Shown here: positions 17,301-24,462 of the stretch, piece after piece
Numbering within the stretch: position 1 is the first letter of the stretch
How the letters are laid out: each line of letters opens with the position of its first letter
Source of the DNA: Actinomadura sp. 7K507
GTDB taxonomy: Bacteria > Actinomycetota > Actinomycetes > Streptosporangiales > Streptosporangiaceae
Assembly (NCBI RefSeq): GCF_004348425.1
Contig: NZ_SMKK01000069.1
Span: 1 to 39,990, forward strand
Direction: 5' to 3'
DNA length: 39,990 bases
The notes under the pieces: generated by a model
Told to the model about the DNA's origin: nothing
The model's database searches: none
What the model saw: the letters and a program-made list of their open reading frames with translations, nothing else
Made by a program: the position numbers and the translations under genes

Positions 17301-19519
17301 AGGAGGTGTCTGGGAGAGAGCGCCTTGAGGTCCCGGGGCGGCAGGTCGCCGCCAGCGGCGAGCCGCGGCGCCTCCCGTGCCACCTCCACGGCCCAGGCGA
17401 CCGTTACGGGGTTCGTGGGCGCTAGCCAGCAATGGGTGGCGTCGACCGAGACGAGGTCTACCAGCAGGAGGCGGTCGAGCTCGGGCGTGTACCTGCCGGG
17501 AACCTCGATGCTGTAGATGAGCTCCCGGTAGGTAGAGACGTAGGTTGCAGCCTCCTCGAGTGCGACACCGCACAGCAGGGCATGGATGGTGCCGGCCTCA
17601 TCCAGGGCCTCGAACAGCGAGCCGCGCGCAGCGAAGAAGCGATCCAGCAGGGCGCTGTCCAGGCCATCCATCCGCAACCTGTCGAGCGTGGGGTCGGGAA
17701 GGACTTCGAGTTCTCCGCCAGCGCCGGTGCCGCAGGCGAAGGCCAGGCTCCTGCCGGCGCGACCGGCGTCGAGGATGGCCTGCTCGGCGGCCAGGCCATC
17801 CATGCTGCCGGACAGTGCTTGCGACTCCAGGTCGTAGCGAACGGTGCCCTCTACCTGGAACGCCAGCCTTCCCGCCTTGCCGGTAGGGCGGCTTATGGCC
17901 GGATAGCCATCCGGGACCGGTAGGCTGTCACGCCTCCGCTGGCTCGCCAGGTCCAGCAGGGCATGGACCGCGCTGGGGATCTTGGGATAGGTGCCGGCGG
18001 GCAGGGAGGGATTCCCGCCGCCGAGCTGGCCGTTATCGTCGTCGCCTCCGGGGCCATCCACCGGTTCGCCCGGATCGAGGCCGGCCCCGGGATCGCCATC
18101 CGTGCCACCATCGCCCCCACCGCTCCCGGGGCTGGTCAGGCCAGCCGATCGGACGATGAGGGGGATGGGCGCACTGGTGCCATCATGCAGGGCCTCCACT
18201 TCCTGGAGCTCCTCGGAATCCTCGCCGGCGAGGCGCGGCTCCGCCGCACCGAGGATGCGGCCCCCGTGGCCGATCGCGAGGATGCTCGGAGGCGCCAGCG
18301 CCCGGAAACAGCCGAGAGCCGGATCGATCTGGAGGCTCTCCTCTACGGGAAACCACTGCCCCTGCCCGCGGTAGATGGCCACGCTCATGGTGCTTCCTGG
18401 GCGCACGGCGATGGTCGAGAACCGCCAGCCTTCCGTGCCAGCACCGGGAACCGGAACGTGAAGGAGCATCCGCCCCTCGTCGATTTCGCACTCGGTCCTG
18501 GTCCCGTCATGCCAGCGGGCCACGGGGCGGGCCCGGCCGACTATGCCAGTGAGCGACAGCGAGAAGCTGCCATCTGCTGGCGAGAGCCAGACCGCTACCG
18601 CGCCCGCCGCCGAGGCCGCAGCTCTGGCACCATGCACTCGCGGCGGCTCCACGATCGCTAGCCGACCGGGCTGCCGGGCGGGCGGGAGGTCATCGAGGGT
18701 GAAGCGGGAGAAGTCGAGACCTCCCGGTCCCCGAGCTGCGATGACCCGGGCGTTCCCTGGGTGGTCTTCGCCCGCGCGCCGGGCGAGCTCAGTCGCGAGA
18801 TCGCGATCGGGAAGGGACCAGCGCTCGAGGTCCTGGCGCCATCTGGCTCCCTGCTCGAGCCTTTCCCTGCTCGGGCTGGGGTCCGCGATGTAGCAGCCAA
18901 GGGAAGGCAGGGCCATGCCCGCTTCCTGCGGGCTCGCCCAGCCCGAACTCGCGAAAGATGCGTACGCGTCCAGGAGAGCCCTATGCTGCTCCGGCTCGCG
19001 AGCGATGAGGTCGGCTCCCGCGTCCTGCACGACTCCGGCTGCCGGACCGGTGCAGGCCTCCGCGATCCTGCCGATGAGGCTCGCCCAGGAGAGCTGCTGC
19101 AAGGTACCGGCATCCTCCGCCGCGGTCAGGACGGTCTCGAATGGATCCGGATCGAGGATGAGCAGGACGTGAACGTCACCGGGAGCAGCAGCCTGGGAGA
19201 AGTCGGTTCTGAGCCTTCCAGCAAACCCGCGGATGCCCCGGTTCCGGGCAGCGGGCTGAGGGTGGCCTTCCTCGTCGACGAGGTACGGAATGAGGAGGAC
19301 GTGGCCGAGGCGGATGGCGGCGATCGGTCTCGTTCCGTCCGCCGCGCTGGTGCCGACGCGCGCCACCTCGTCGAGCAACAGCTCGAGCTGGCCGAATACC
19401 TCGGCCGTACCCACGCCGAAATGGTCCCGCAGGTAGAGCCGCCGATGCTGGGTGCTGCCCGCCACTGCCTCCAGCAAGGCGTCCCGGATCGCTGATGCGC
19501 TGGAAGGCTCGGCTCTCAT
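14306..19519 (-). CDS. DptH-like FtsK/HerA-type DNA translocase with a possible PD-(D/E)xK motif
   Basis: 1737 residues. The C-terminal 225 residues are an FtsK-family motor: Walker A GATGSGKS (1513-1520), IIDPKQVDFL, Walker B VIVDEFADL (about 1617), ATQRPSVQVITGDIKANL and GRGGAESLRDRGDLIF. It has no membrane helices and stops without an FtsK gamma domain, unlike cell-division FtsK. A Pro/Ala/Ser-rich linker (about 1310-1380) separates motor from body. Near 1147-1172, CDDLLYLRIHL followed by RLIEVKFTS gives D-x20-22-E-x-K, a possible nuclease core. Size, C-terminal motor and gene order (ATPase, unknown, 1700-residue translocase) match DptF-DptG-DptH of Dnd restriction. ATG 19519 has GGAGGT six bases upstream and overlaps the preceding stop as ATGA. 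A conjugative TraB/TraSA role is unlikely because no transfer genes are near. Confidence 0.8.
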   Translation of the reverse strand: MRAEPSSASAIRDALLEAVAGSTQHRRLYLRDHFGVGTAEVFGQLELLLDEVARVGTSAADGTRPIAAIRLGHVLLIPYLVDEEGHPQPAARNRGIRGFAGRLRTDFSQAAAPGDVHVLLILDPDPFETVLTAAEDAGTLQQLSWASLIGRIAEACTGPAAGVVQDAGADLIAREPEQHRALLDAYASFASSGWASPQEAGMALPSLGCYIADPSPSRERLEQGARWRQDLERWSLPDRDLATELARRAGEDHPGNARVIAARGPGGLDFSRFTLDDLPPARQPGRLAIVEPPRVHGARAAASAAGAVAVWLSPADGSFSLSLTGIVGRARPVARWHDGTRTECEIDEGRMLLHVPVPGAGTEGWRFSTIAVRPGSTMSVAIYRGQGQWFPVEESLQIDPALGCFRALAPPSILAIGHGGRILGAAEPRLAGEDSEELQEVEALHDGTSAPIPLIVRSAGLTSPGSGGGDGGTDGDPGAGLDPGEPVDGPGGDDDNGQLGGGNPSLPAGTYPKIPSAVHALLDLASQRRRDSLPVPDGYPAISRPTGKAGRLAFQVEGTVRYDLESQALSGSMDGLAAEQAILDAGRAGRSLAFACGTGAGGELEVLPDPTLDRLRMDGLDSALLDRFFAARGSLFEALDEAGTIHALLCGVALEEAATYVSTYRELIYSIEVPGRYTPELDRLLLVDLVSVDATHCWLAPTNPVTVAWAVEVAREAPRLAAGGDLPPRDLKALSPRHLLPLLHAQGGWWEVDDRSPLLWRRYRPLGSALALGGSSPQTINRRLSKFLQVFPAYDHPRQRLAVAFREPGDGSAVAEALRTFYRAELAPGASPSRPRLSVTVYTDDGEVPRELSELMAPGNDRDLDRLVRSRVELTTKYSDGSGEPGFAHLCFAFRSSASREPRPIEMGERAPTDWVGGLAAAVGRTASQNPNELSFASGLFVDPSASGTLSQLLRRTLEMVGGQPRGRMQEGITQATTTAISTGTLDRIQRNSVWTVHADRLLGLEAFSPDHTGHKVYIVDFEDRTSVWQAGLDSITVTERIDPYQSALSRAIAPVTRLRQGALPGLIDSANAVSGRWNLDLLNLPMNGLRERLGFLAAIAALRDLDGAFEPPPVEGSDLGGVLLPLDELFRLLPASGMKRPAGRSCDDLLYLRIHLEEGGVRLTGRLIEVKFTSTGQPDLGVARRELERTREWLGSLAEPRTVARPFRSRDLSEFIRAGAIRNRSFGRGGLAPGQIEKVAAVVGRGDYNIDFAYSAGGEELGGDVISLELENPVPAARTLLPGEGTRLGYVRLGAPVLERLAEGHELAPPARWQPITFPPSTQSEHLEPASSWPEAPRSASAEQASSAAPAAPALSQPRSRAVQPPEVRHRTSLGGNTEEVASKAAELDAAVAKYGLRLAPFDTSLAQVGPSVIRYRTKLLGRESIANVRKRGLDIGREVGFAEGVLIDQEPYMLTVDVPRAERIVVNLSDHMGELANATEPGALPFLLGMAPSGEVRVADLARLPHLLVAGATGSGKSVLLRGLLCCLAAARSPNQLQLLIIDPKQVDFLPFQGLPHLAQEGIITDPARAIGALGDTLRREVARRQERLGDAGVTSALEFYETGGTLEELPQMVVIVDEFADLAASLDRAARDSFMALVQRFGQLTRAFGIYLVLATQRPSVQVITGDIKANLTARVALKVQSATDSTTILGRGGAESLRDRGDLIFDHGGRAERLQGFYAGPADIRAVRQRWRR

Positions 19520-21192
19520 CGGGTTACCTCCGTGGCGCCGGAGCGCCCGGTGTGATGAACGTACGCGCTCTCGGCAGCGTCGCTGTACCTCTCGAACATC
19601 CCGAGCCGTTCCAGAGCCTCCTGGAGCGAGCGCTGCTCCTCCCGGTTCTGGGGAGCCAGCCCGTAGCATCTGAGGCCTTCCAGGAACTCGGTGAAGGGCA
19701 CCAGCTGGTTCTTGCATACGAGCCGGACTAGCAGAAAAAGCATCGCTTCATCGATCTCGAAGAAGGTGATGCGCGTCCCGTTCGCCTGGATGAGCTTCCC
19801 GGCGGCCACCTCTTTCACGAGCTGGTGCACTACGTCGCGGCCGACGTTCCGCATGGAGGAGCGGCGAGCCTCCAGTAGCGCTTCCCTCAAGGCATACAGC
19901 CCGGGCGTACCGATACGCGCGAACCTCGCCTTGTCCTGCGGCGGAGCGGCAGGATACTGCTGCGCTCCCCTGCATATGGCCAGCACTCTCGTGATCGCGT
20001 CGAAACGGTCCCTTAGCTGCTCCCCCCCGCGGGCGAGCGCCCGCTGCACGGCGGGGAGATCTAGCGAGCGAAGTTCGGGACCGTCGGCTGCCGCGAGCGC
20101 GTCAGCCGCCAGGTTCGCTGTGGCGATGGTGACCGGGAGCGGCACCAGGAAGCCGCTGGTGAGCTCCAGGTAGCTGCCTGCGCACGGATCCGAGACCTTC
20201 GCTGAGCGAAAGCCTCCGGAACCAACCCGGAAACTCATGAGCCCGGCGAGGTCGCAGCTCGCCAGGTCTCCGGTGCAGCCCGCAGAGCAAGGGCGAGTTC
20301 CGGCTGGCTCGGGGGCATGGGACTCGATGATGCGATCGAGTTGGTGTGACAGCACGACGCTCACCCTGTAGAGCCAGATCGCGAGATGGAGGGCTAGCAG
20401 CAGCGTTATCTGGTCGATCAGGTCCCGCCGGGGGAGTTGCATGGTGAGCACCTCCGCGAGGTCCTCGCGGAAGCGATCCAGCGAGGCTTGGCAGAAAGCG
20501 CCGCCGGCCTCCTCGAGCTTCGCGAGGGCCTCCCTGGTCCCGTCGCTCTCCAGCAGGATCCGGACGCTCGGTCCCGATGTCTCCGGAGAGATCTCCCCTG
20601 CAATCCTGAGCACCTCGCGGTCGAGCTGGGTGAAGTCGTCGTCTCCCCGGAAGACCTGGAGCATGCGTTCGATCAGCTCTTCATCGATGCTGCCCGCCCG
20701 GCTGCAGAGGAACGGCAGGATGCTCCCGCGGAACATCTTGTACTGCATCCGTCCGCCACGGGAGCTGCTCTGCCTGAACCCGAGTGCGAGAGATGAGTGC
20801 AGCGGCAGGAGGTAGCGCACCCTCTCGCTCCGGTACCAGAACTTCTCGACCATCGCGTCGGATACAGCCGAGCGCTTCTCCGTCGTGTCCCCGGGGAGCC
20901 TCTTTCGCAGCTCTGCATCTAGGAGGCTGTCGAAGGGGCGCTCTCCAGCGGCGGTGCCCGAGTCCTGCAGTATCCCGAAGAGGAGCGTCGGCCGGGGCTG
21001 GCCGCGCGGGACGTTCGGGTATACGGAAGGAGCCTCGTGCCGTAGCCACTCGTCCCTGGTCTGGTTGACCCTGCGCGGGATATCCAGGGCAGGGATTCCA
21101 TCGACGGTTACGGAGCCATCCCGCAGGCCGACGCCAGCGCCAGCGATGGCTGGCAGGGAGGCTACGAGCCGTTCGGTTTCAGGATCGTTCAT
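19516..21192 (-). CDS. DptG-like protein of the Dpt-type restriction trio
   Basis: 558 residues, lying between the DptF-like and DptH-like genes with 2-nt and ATGA junctions. No nucleotide-binding motif is seen. A cysteine cluster CSAGCTGDLASC followed by LMSFRVGSGGF and a further Cys (SDPCAGSYLELTS) in the middle third may bind metal. The remainder looks largely helical. The DptG assignment rests mainly on position between a recognisable DptF-like ATPase and a DptH-like translocase, and the protein is longer than the DptG proteins I know of. ATG 21192 is taken as the start; its ribosome-binding site (AAGGTGGG) is modest, consistent with coupled translation. Confidence 0.6.
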   Translation of the reverse strand: MNDPETERLVASLPAIAGAGVGLRDGSVTVDGIPALDIPRRVNQTRDEWLRHEAPSVYPNVPRGQPRPTLLFGILQDSGTAAGERPFDSLLDAELRKRLPGDTTEKRSAVSDAMVEKFWYRSERVRYLLPLHSSLALGFRQSSSRGGRMQYKMFRGSILPFLCSRAGSIDEELIERMLQVFRGDDDFTQLDREVLRIAGEISPETSGPSVRILLESDGTREALAKLEEAGGAFCQASLDRFREDLAEVLTMQLPRRDLIDQITLLLALHLAIWLYRVSVVLSHQLDRIIESHAPEPAGTRPCSAGCTGDLASCDLAGLMSFRVGSGGFRSAKVSDPCAGSYLELTSGFLVPLPVTIATANLAADALAAADGPELRSLDLPAVQRALARGGEQLRDRFDAITRVLAICRGAQQYPAAPPQDKARFARIGTPGLYALREALLEARRSSMRNVGRDVVHQLVKEVAAGKLIQANGTRITFFEIDEAMLFLLVRLVCKNQLVPFTEFLEGLRCYGLAPQNREEQRSLQEALERLGMFERYSDAAESAYVHHTGRSGATEVTR

Positions 21193-21194
21193 CT

Positions 21195-22973
21195 TCAGCC
21201 CACCTTGGTGATACGGAATTCCTGGCGCCCGCGCCGGAGGGCGGTCTTCGCCCGGTACGCGGCCCTGCCGCCGTCGCGCACGATCAGCAGCGGAGCGTCC
21301 CTCTCGCTCGCCATGGTCCGGCCCAGGGTCTCGACGGCATGTCGGATCGAGTGGAATCGTTCGATATCGATCGAGGCGGCGCTTGTCCCGCTAGCGGCCC
21401 GCTCGAGAAGCTCGTACAGCGGGAGGTCGAGCAGCATGGTGACGTCACCGATCAGGAGGCGTGCGGTCAGCGGGCGCAGGCCCACGACCTCGCTCCCCTG
21501 AGGGTTCGCTTCTTCCGGCATTGAGGGGCTCCAGTCCAGGAAATCGTCGAGCTCGACCCTTACGAGTACGCGGGAATCTCTCCTCTCGGCGAGACTCTCC
21601 GTCGGTAGGTAGTAGTTCCCCTCCGCAAAGCGCCCGAAGGACTGGACGATTCCCTCCGCTGCGGACCCGATCACCTCGTCCGTGGCGTCGTCGTCGCCCT
21701 GGAGCGCCCTCGCGAACTCGTCCGCTATCCCGGCCTGGAGCGGTAGCTTGCCGGCGAGCCAGGCCGTCCGGGCGAGCCCGCGGGCGATCGCAGCGGTTCC
21801 GCCTCCGACCTGTCCCGCTCGGAGAGCCTCGGCTGCCGTGAGGATGGCCTCGCGCTCGCTCTCAGTTCCCCCGAGCATTCTGACCAGCGAGCGGGCATCG
21901 TCCTCTGGATCGACGCCGGCTGATGCGATGATGTCGTGCCCCTCGAGGCTGGGAGCGAAGGCCGGATCGAGTACTGCCAGCTCCGAGCACAGCAGATTCG
22001 CAGTCGGCGCGGAGAAGGCGCCGTTGGGAAGTAGCGTTCTCCAGACGGCGTCGGAGTCGTCCCTGGCTGCCATCTCGGCGACGCTCTCGCATGGGTCGGC
22101 ATCCGGAGCCGCGTCTAGGTTCCCCAGCGCCAGGGTGCCCAGCGCATCCCAGAGTTGCCTCGGCCGCACGTCCCGGCCTTGCCTGAGTGCCACTTGCTCG
22201 ATCGCTCCGTCCAGCACGGCGCCGATCCCCGGATCGGCAAGGAGTTCCAGGTTCGTCCTGGGGGCGCAGAACGCTCTCACCTGGCAGGTGGTGCATCGCT
22301 CTGCCCCAGCGAGTACGCCATGAGGCTCATCGGGATCCAGGACAGGGAGCATCCTTCTCAGCAGCCTGTCCTCGCTGCCGGACGTAGGCCTCTGATCGAG
22401 GTCGACGACCAGCACTGCGGCTTGCAGCTCCCTAGCCCTGGCTGCAGGGACGGGCGGAGCTGCCGGGACCCCCAAGCGGTGCAGGGCGAACGACACGAGT
22501 TCGGCGAGCGCGGGGCGCCCGGATCGCTTGAACATGCGCTCGAGCCGCAGCAGGAGTCCAGTGTTAGCCGCAAGCAGGATGCGAACGCCTGGCCCGGGCA
22601 CGCCACCTTCGAAGCCCGCGAGGACGCCTGCTAGCGAGCGCGTCTGATCCTCGTCCGGGGCTTCGGCATGCGTGGCGTCCTCGACGACCGTCGTGAACGT
22701 ATCGCGCGGGACGGCCCGTTCGAGCATCCTGATGAGAGCGGACTTGCCCCCGCCCGAGCTGCCGCTGAGCAGCAGCAGGGCTGGAGCATCCGGCTCGCGC
22801 ATCCGGCGAGCCAAGCGCTCATCGAGGCCGGTCTTGATGTACATCGCCTGCTGCCGGGAAGTGATCGTCTTGCTGGCGACGACGCTGTCCTCCCCGGCCG
22901 AGCGGAGGGCCGCAACCGCCTCCAGGGGGCTGGGCAGCGACCTATCGAACGGTTCGCGGTGCTCGGGGGTCAC
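21195..22973 (-). CDS. DptF-like P-loop ATPase of the Dpt-type restriction trio
   Basis: 592 residues. Walker A GSSGGGKS lies at 71-78 after LLLLS. VVEDATHAE follows near 97-104, then RILLAANTGLLLRLE (131-145), which parallels the ILAINLGVL segment of DptF. Next is a Cys cluster CTTCQVRAFC (C227, C230, C236) followed by RTNLELL and the VRPRQLWDALGTLALGN segment. This order is that of DptF, the ATPase of phosphorothioation-dependent restriction. No dndABCDE modification genes are in the window, so what this protein senses is open. GTG 22973 forms a GTGA overlap with the regulator gene's stop and follows GGAGGAGGG. It belongs to one operon with the regulator and the DptG/DptH-like genes. Confidence 0.72.
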   Translation of the reverse strand: MTPEHREPFDRSLPSPLEAVAALRSAGEDSVVASKTITSRQQAMYIKTGLDERLARRMREPDAPALLLLSGSSGGGKSALIRMLERAVPRDTFTTVVEDATHAEAPDEDQTRSLAGVLAGFEGGVPGPGVRILLAANTGLLLRLERMFKRSGRPALAELVSFALHRLGVPAAPPVPAARARELQAAVLVVDLDQRPTSGSEDRLLRRMLPVLDPDEPHGVLAGAERCTTCQVRAFCAPRTNLELLADPGIGAVLDGAIEQVALRQGRDVRPRQLWDALGTLALGNLDAAPDADPCESVAEMAARDDSDAVWRTLLPNGAFSAPTANLLCSELAVLDPAFAPSLEGHDIIASAGVDPEDDARSLVRMLGGTESEREAILTAAEALRAGQVGGGTAAIARGLARTAWLAGKLPLQAGIADEFARALQGDDDATDEVIGSAAEGIVQSFGRFAEGNYYLPTESLAERRDSRVLVRVELDDFLDWSPSMPEEANPQGSEVVGLRPLTARLLIGDVTMLLDLPLYELLERAASGTSAASIDIERFHSIRHAVETLGRTMASERDAPLLIVRDGGRAAYRAKTALRRGRQEFRITKVG

Positions 22974-23779
22974 AATCCCTCCTCCAGCTCTTCCTCCGGC
23001 AGAGGGAGGAAAAGCTCTATCTGTCCTGCTTCGGCAATGCGCTGTATCGCGACCCAGCCCGGGACCAACAGGCGTTCCGCGACCTCAGCGGTCAGGTCAG
23101 CGCAGCTGTAGTCCCACAACTCCTCGCTCCGGGGGATGAGGCAGCTCCGGACTGCCGCCTGCACCAACCGATCGGGTGCGAGGAGGGCGCCTGCGACGTA
23201 GTTGGCCTCCCCCTCGCCCGGCTCCAAGCGCGGCCACCTGCACCCATGGCTCTGCAGCAGCGCGTGCGCGGCGGCGTGAGCTGTCCAGAAGCGCCGCCCC
23301 GCCGCATCCAGCTCCGAGGAGGCGGATCGGGCGACTACCTCGCGGCCGGTCTCGCGGCCGACCGCGAGGGCCAGCCGCATCTCGTCGACTTGGCTGCCGT
23401 CCCGGCCGAGTGCCGCGCGGTCGAACCTCGCAGCGAATCCACGCAGCTCGAGGCGCCTCAAGCCGTCCCGAGTCGCCGGGTCACCGGCAGCCAGGTGAGC
23501 GCGCTGGAGCGCGGGATTGAGTTCCTGGACGGTTGGCGTCGGGAGCCCTGCGGCGAGGTGCAGCGAGTCATTGCAGTCCAGCGCGCTCGCTAGCCGCGAT
23601 AGTGTCTCGCTCTTGATGCGGTGAGGGTATTCGGCCCTTTCGAGTCGCGAGAGCACGCTCGGATCGAGCCCCGCGCGCGCTGCGACTTCGCTGCGCGATA
23701 GGCGGGCCCGCATCCGGTGCGCGCGGAGGGCAGCCGCGAGACTCTCGCGGAGCGGTGACTCGCCAGTGGGTGGGCTCAC
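22970..23779 (-). CDS. XRE-family regulator with a degenerate ImmA/IrrE-like domain
   Basis: 269 residues. An XRE helix-turn-helix occupies about residues 12-75 (SRSEVAARAGLDPSVLSRLE). The C-terminal half resembles ImmA/IrrE: RRFWTAHAAAHALL then EGEANYVAGALLAP, equivalent to RFTLAHELGH and E.AN.FAA.LLMP. In true proteases the first motif is HExxH; here it is H168-A-A-A-H172, so the catalytic Glu is missing and the domain is probably a sensor, not an active peptidase. GTG 23779 has AAAGG eight bases upstream and a TAGATT -10-like hexamer at 23820-23815. A 24-bp perfect palindrome lies just beyond. It is the first gene of the Dpt-like operon, so it likely regulates its own arm. Confidence 0.85.
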   Translation of the reverse strand: MSPPTGESPLRESLAAALRAHRMRARLSRSEVAARAGLDPSVLSRLERAEYPHRIKSETLSRLASALDCNDSLHLAAGLPTPTVQELNPALQRAHLAAGDPATRDGLRRLELRGFAARFDRAALGRDGSQVDEMRLALAVGRETGREVVARSASSELDAAGRRFWTAHAAAHALLQSHGCRWPRLEPGEGEANYVAGALLAPDRLVQAAVRSCLIPRSEELWDYSCADLTAEVAERLLVPGWVAIQRIAEAGQIELFLPLPEEELEEGL

Positions 23780-23824
23780 TCGAGAAACCTTTGCCGGCCC
23801 CTGTCAGGACTTGCAATCTATTGG

Positions 23825-23848
23825 CGTGTCTCGTGCGCACGAGACACG
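23825..23848. promoter_or_regulatory. 24-bp perfect palindrome, probable operator of the XRE regulator
   Basis: CGTGTCTCGTGC is followed without spacer by its exact reverse complement, 12 bp each side. It lies 46 bp upstream of the GTG of the XRE gene, immediately beyond the TAGATT -10 candidate, so a dimer bound here would cover the -35 region. I did not see a second copy in the window. Dyad operators of this kind are typical for autoregulated XRE proteins. Confidence 0.65.
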
Positions 23849-23997
23849 TTTCCGGATGTGGCCATCCGTGGGGGTGAACGAGGGTGGAGCCGGGGCGTAC
23901 TCGTTCCGGGGCTGTCCTGGGAGGCGAATCCTCTTGCTGGAACCCTTCCAACGCGTTGGGGGCGGGCAGGCGGCCATCCCCTCTAGCCTTCCTGCCT

Positions 23998-24457
23998 GTG
24001 GCGACGCGCGAGCAGCTGTTGACGATCTTGGAACGCACGTGTGCGGGGATCCGGCGTAGCGGAGGCAGCCGAACGGTTGATCGTCGTCTCGAGTGTTGCC
24101 GCGCCCGTGGTCCATATCGAGAGCGTCGACGTGTCCAGCGAAGGCAGCGTTATCGCGCTGGTCAACGACTCCGAAGTGCCATTCGTCGAGCAGGCCGAGC
24201 ATCTGTTCGGGAGAGCCGCCCTCATGGAGCCCGAGGCCGTCCTGCTGGGCGGCTCGGCGCTTACCGGGCGTCCCGGAAGCCCCTACCAGCGGGTCCTGGC
24301 GATGCAGTTGTTCTCGCTGAGGCGTGGAGTCCGTACCGCCCGGGCTGCCAGGGTCACGCGCGACCTGGGTGCTATCACTTCAGTTGGTCCCTGGAAGGAC
24401 GGTAAGGCCGGGCCTCCAGTATGGGCGGAGGAGTTCCTGGCAAAGGCAGATCGCTAG
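23998..24457 (+). CDS. Small hypothetical protein with an apparent homopolymer frameshift
   Basis: One frame begins VATREQLLTILERTCAG at GTG 23998 and loses sense after about 18 codons. A second frame from about 24044 reads GSGVAEAAERLIVVSSVAAP and continues plausibly to a stop at 24457 (PVWAEEFLAKADR). Dropping one G from GGGG at 24045-24048 joins them into one protein of about 152 residues. TAGCCT at 23984-23989 would make a leaderless message starting at GTG 23998. If the shift is real, GTG 24041 would give a 138-residue product. No motif is recognised. It is convergent with the endonuclease gene (5-bp gap) and divergent from the XRE operon, so it may be an island accessory gene. Confidence 0.5.
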
Positions 24458-24462
24458 CGGTC

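Noticed and set aside
14306..19519. Cell-division FtsK or conjugative TraB-type translocase
   Set aside because: No membrane helices, no gamma domain, no integrase, replication or spread genes nearby; the operon partners match DptF/DptG instead.
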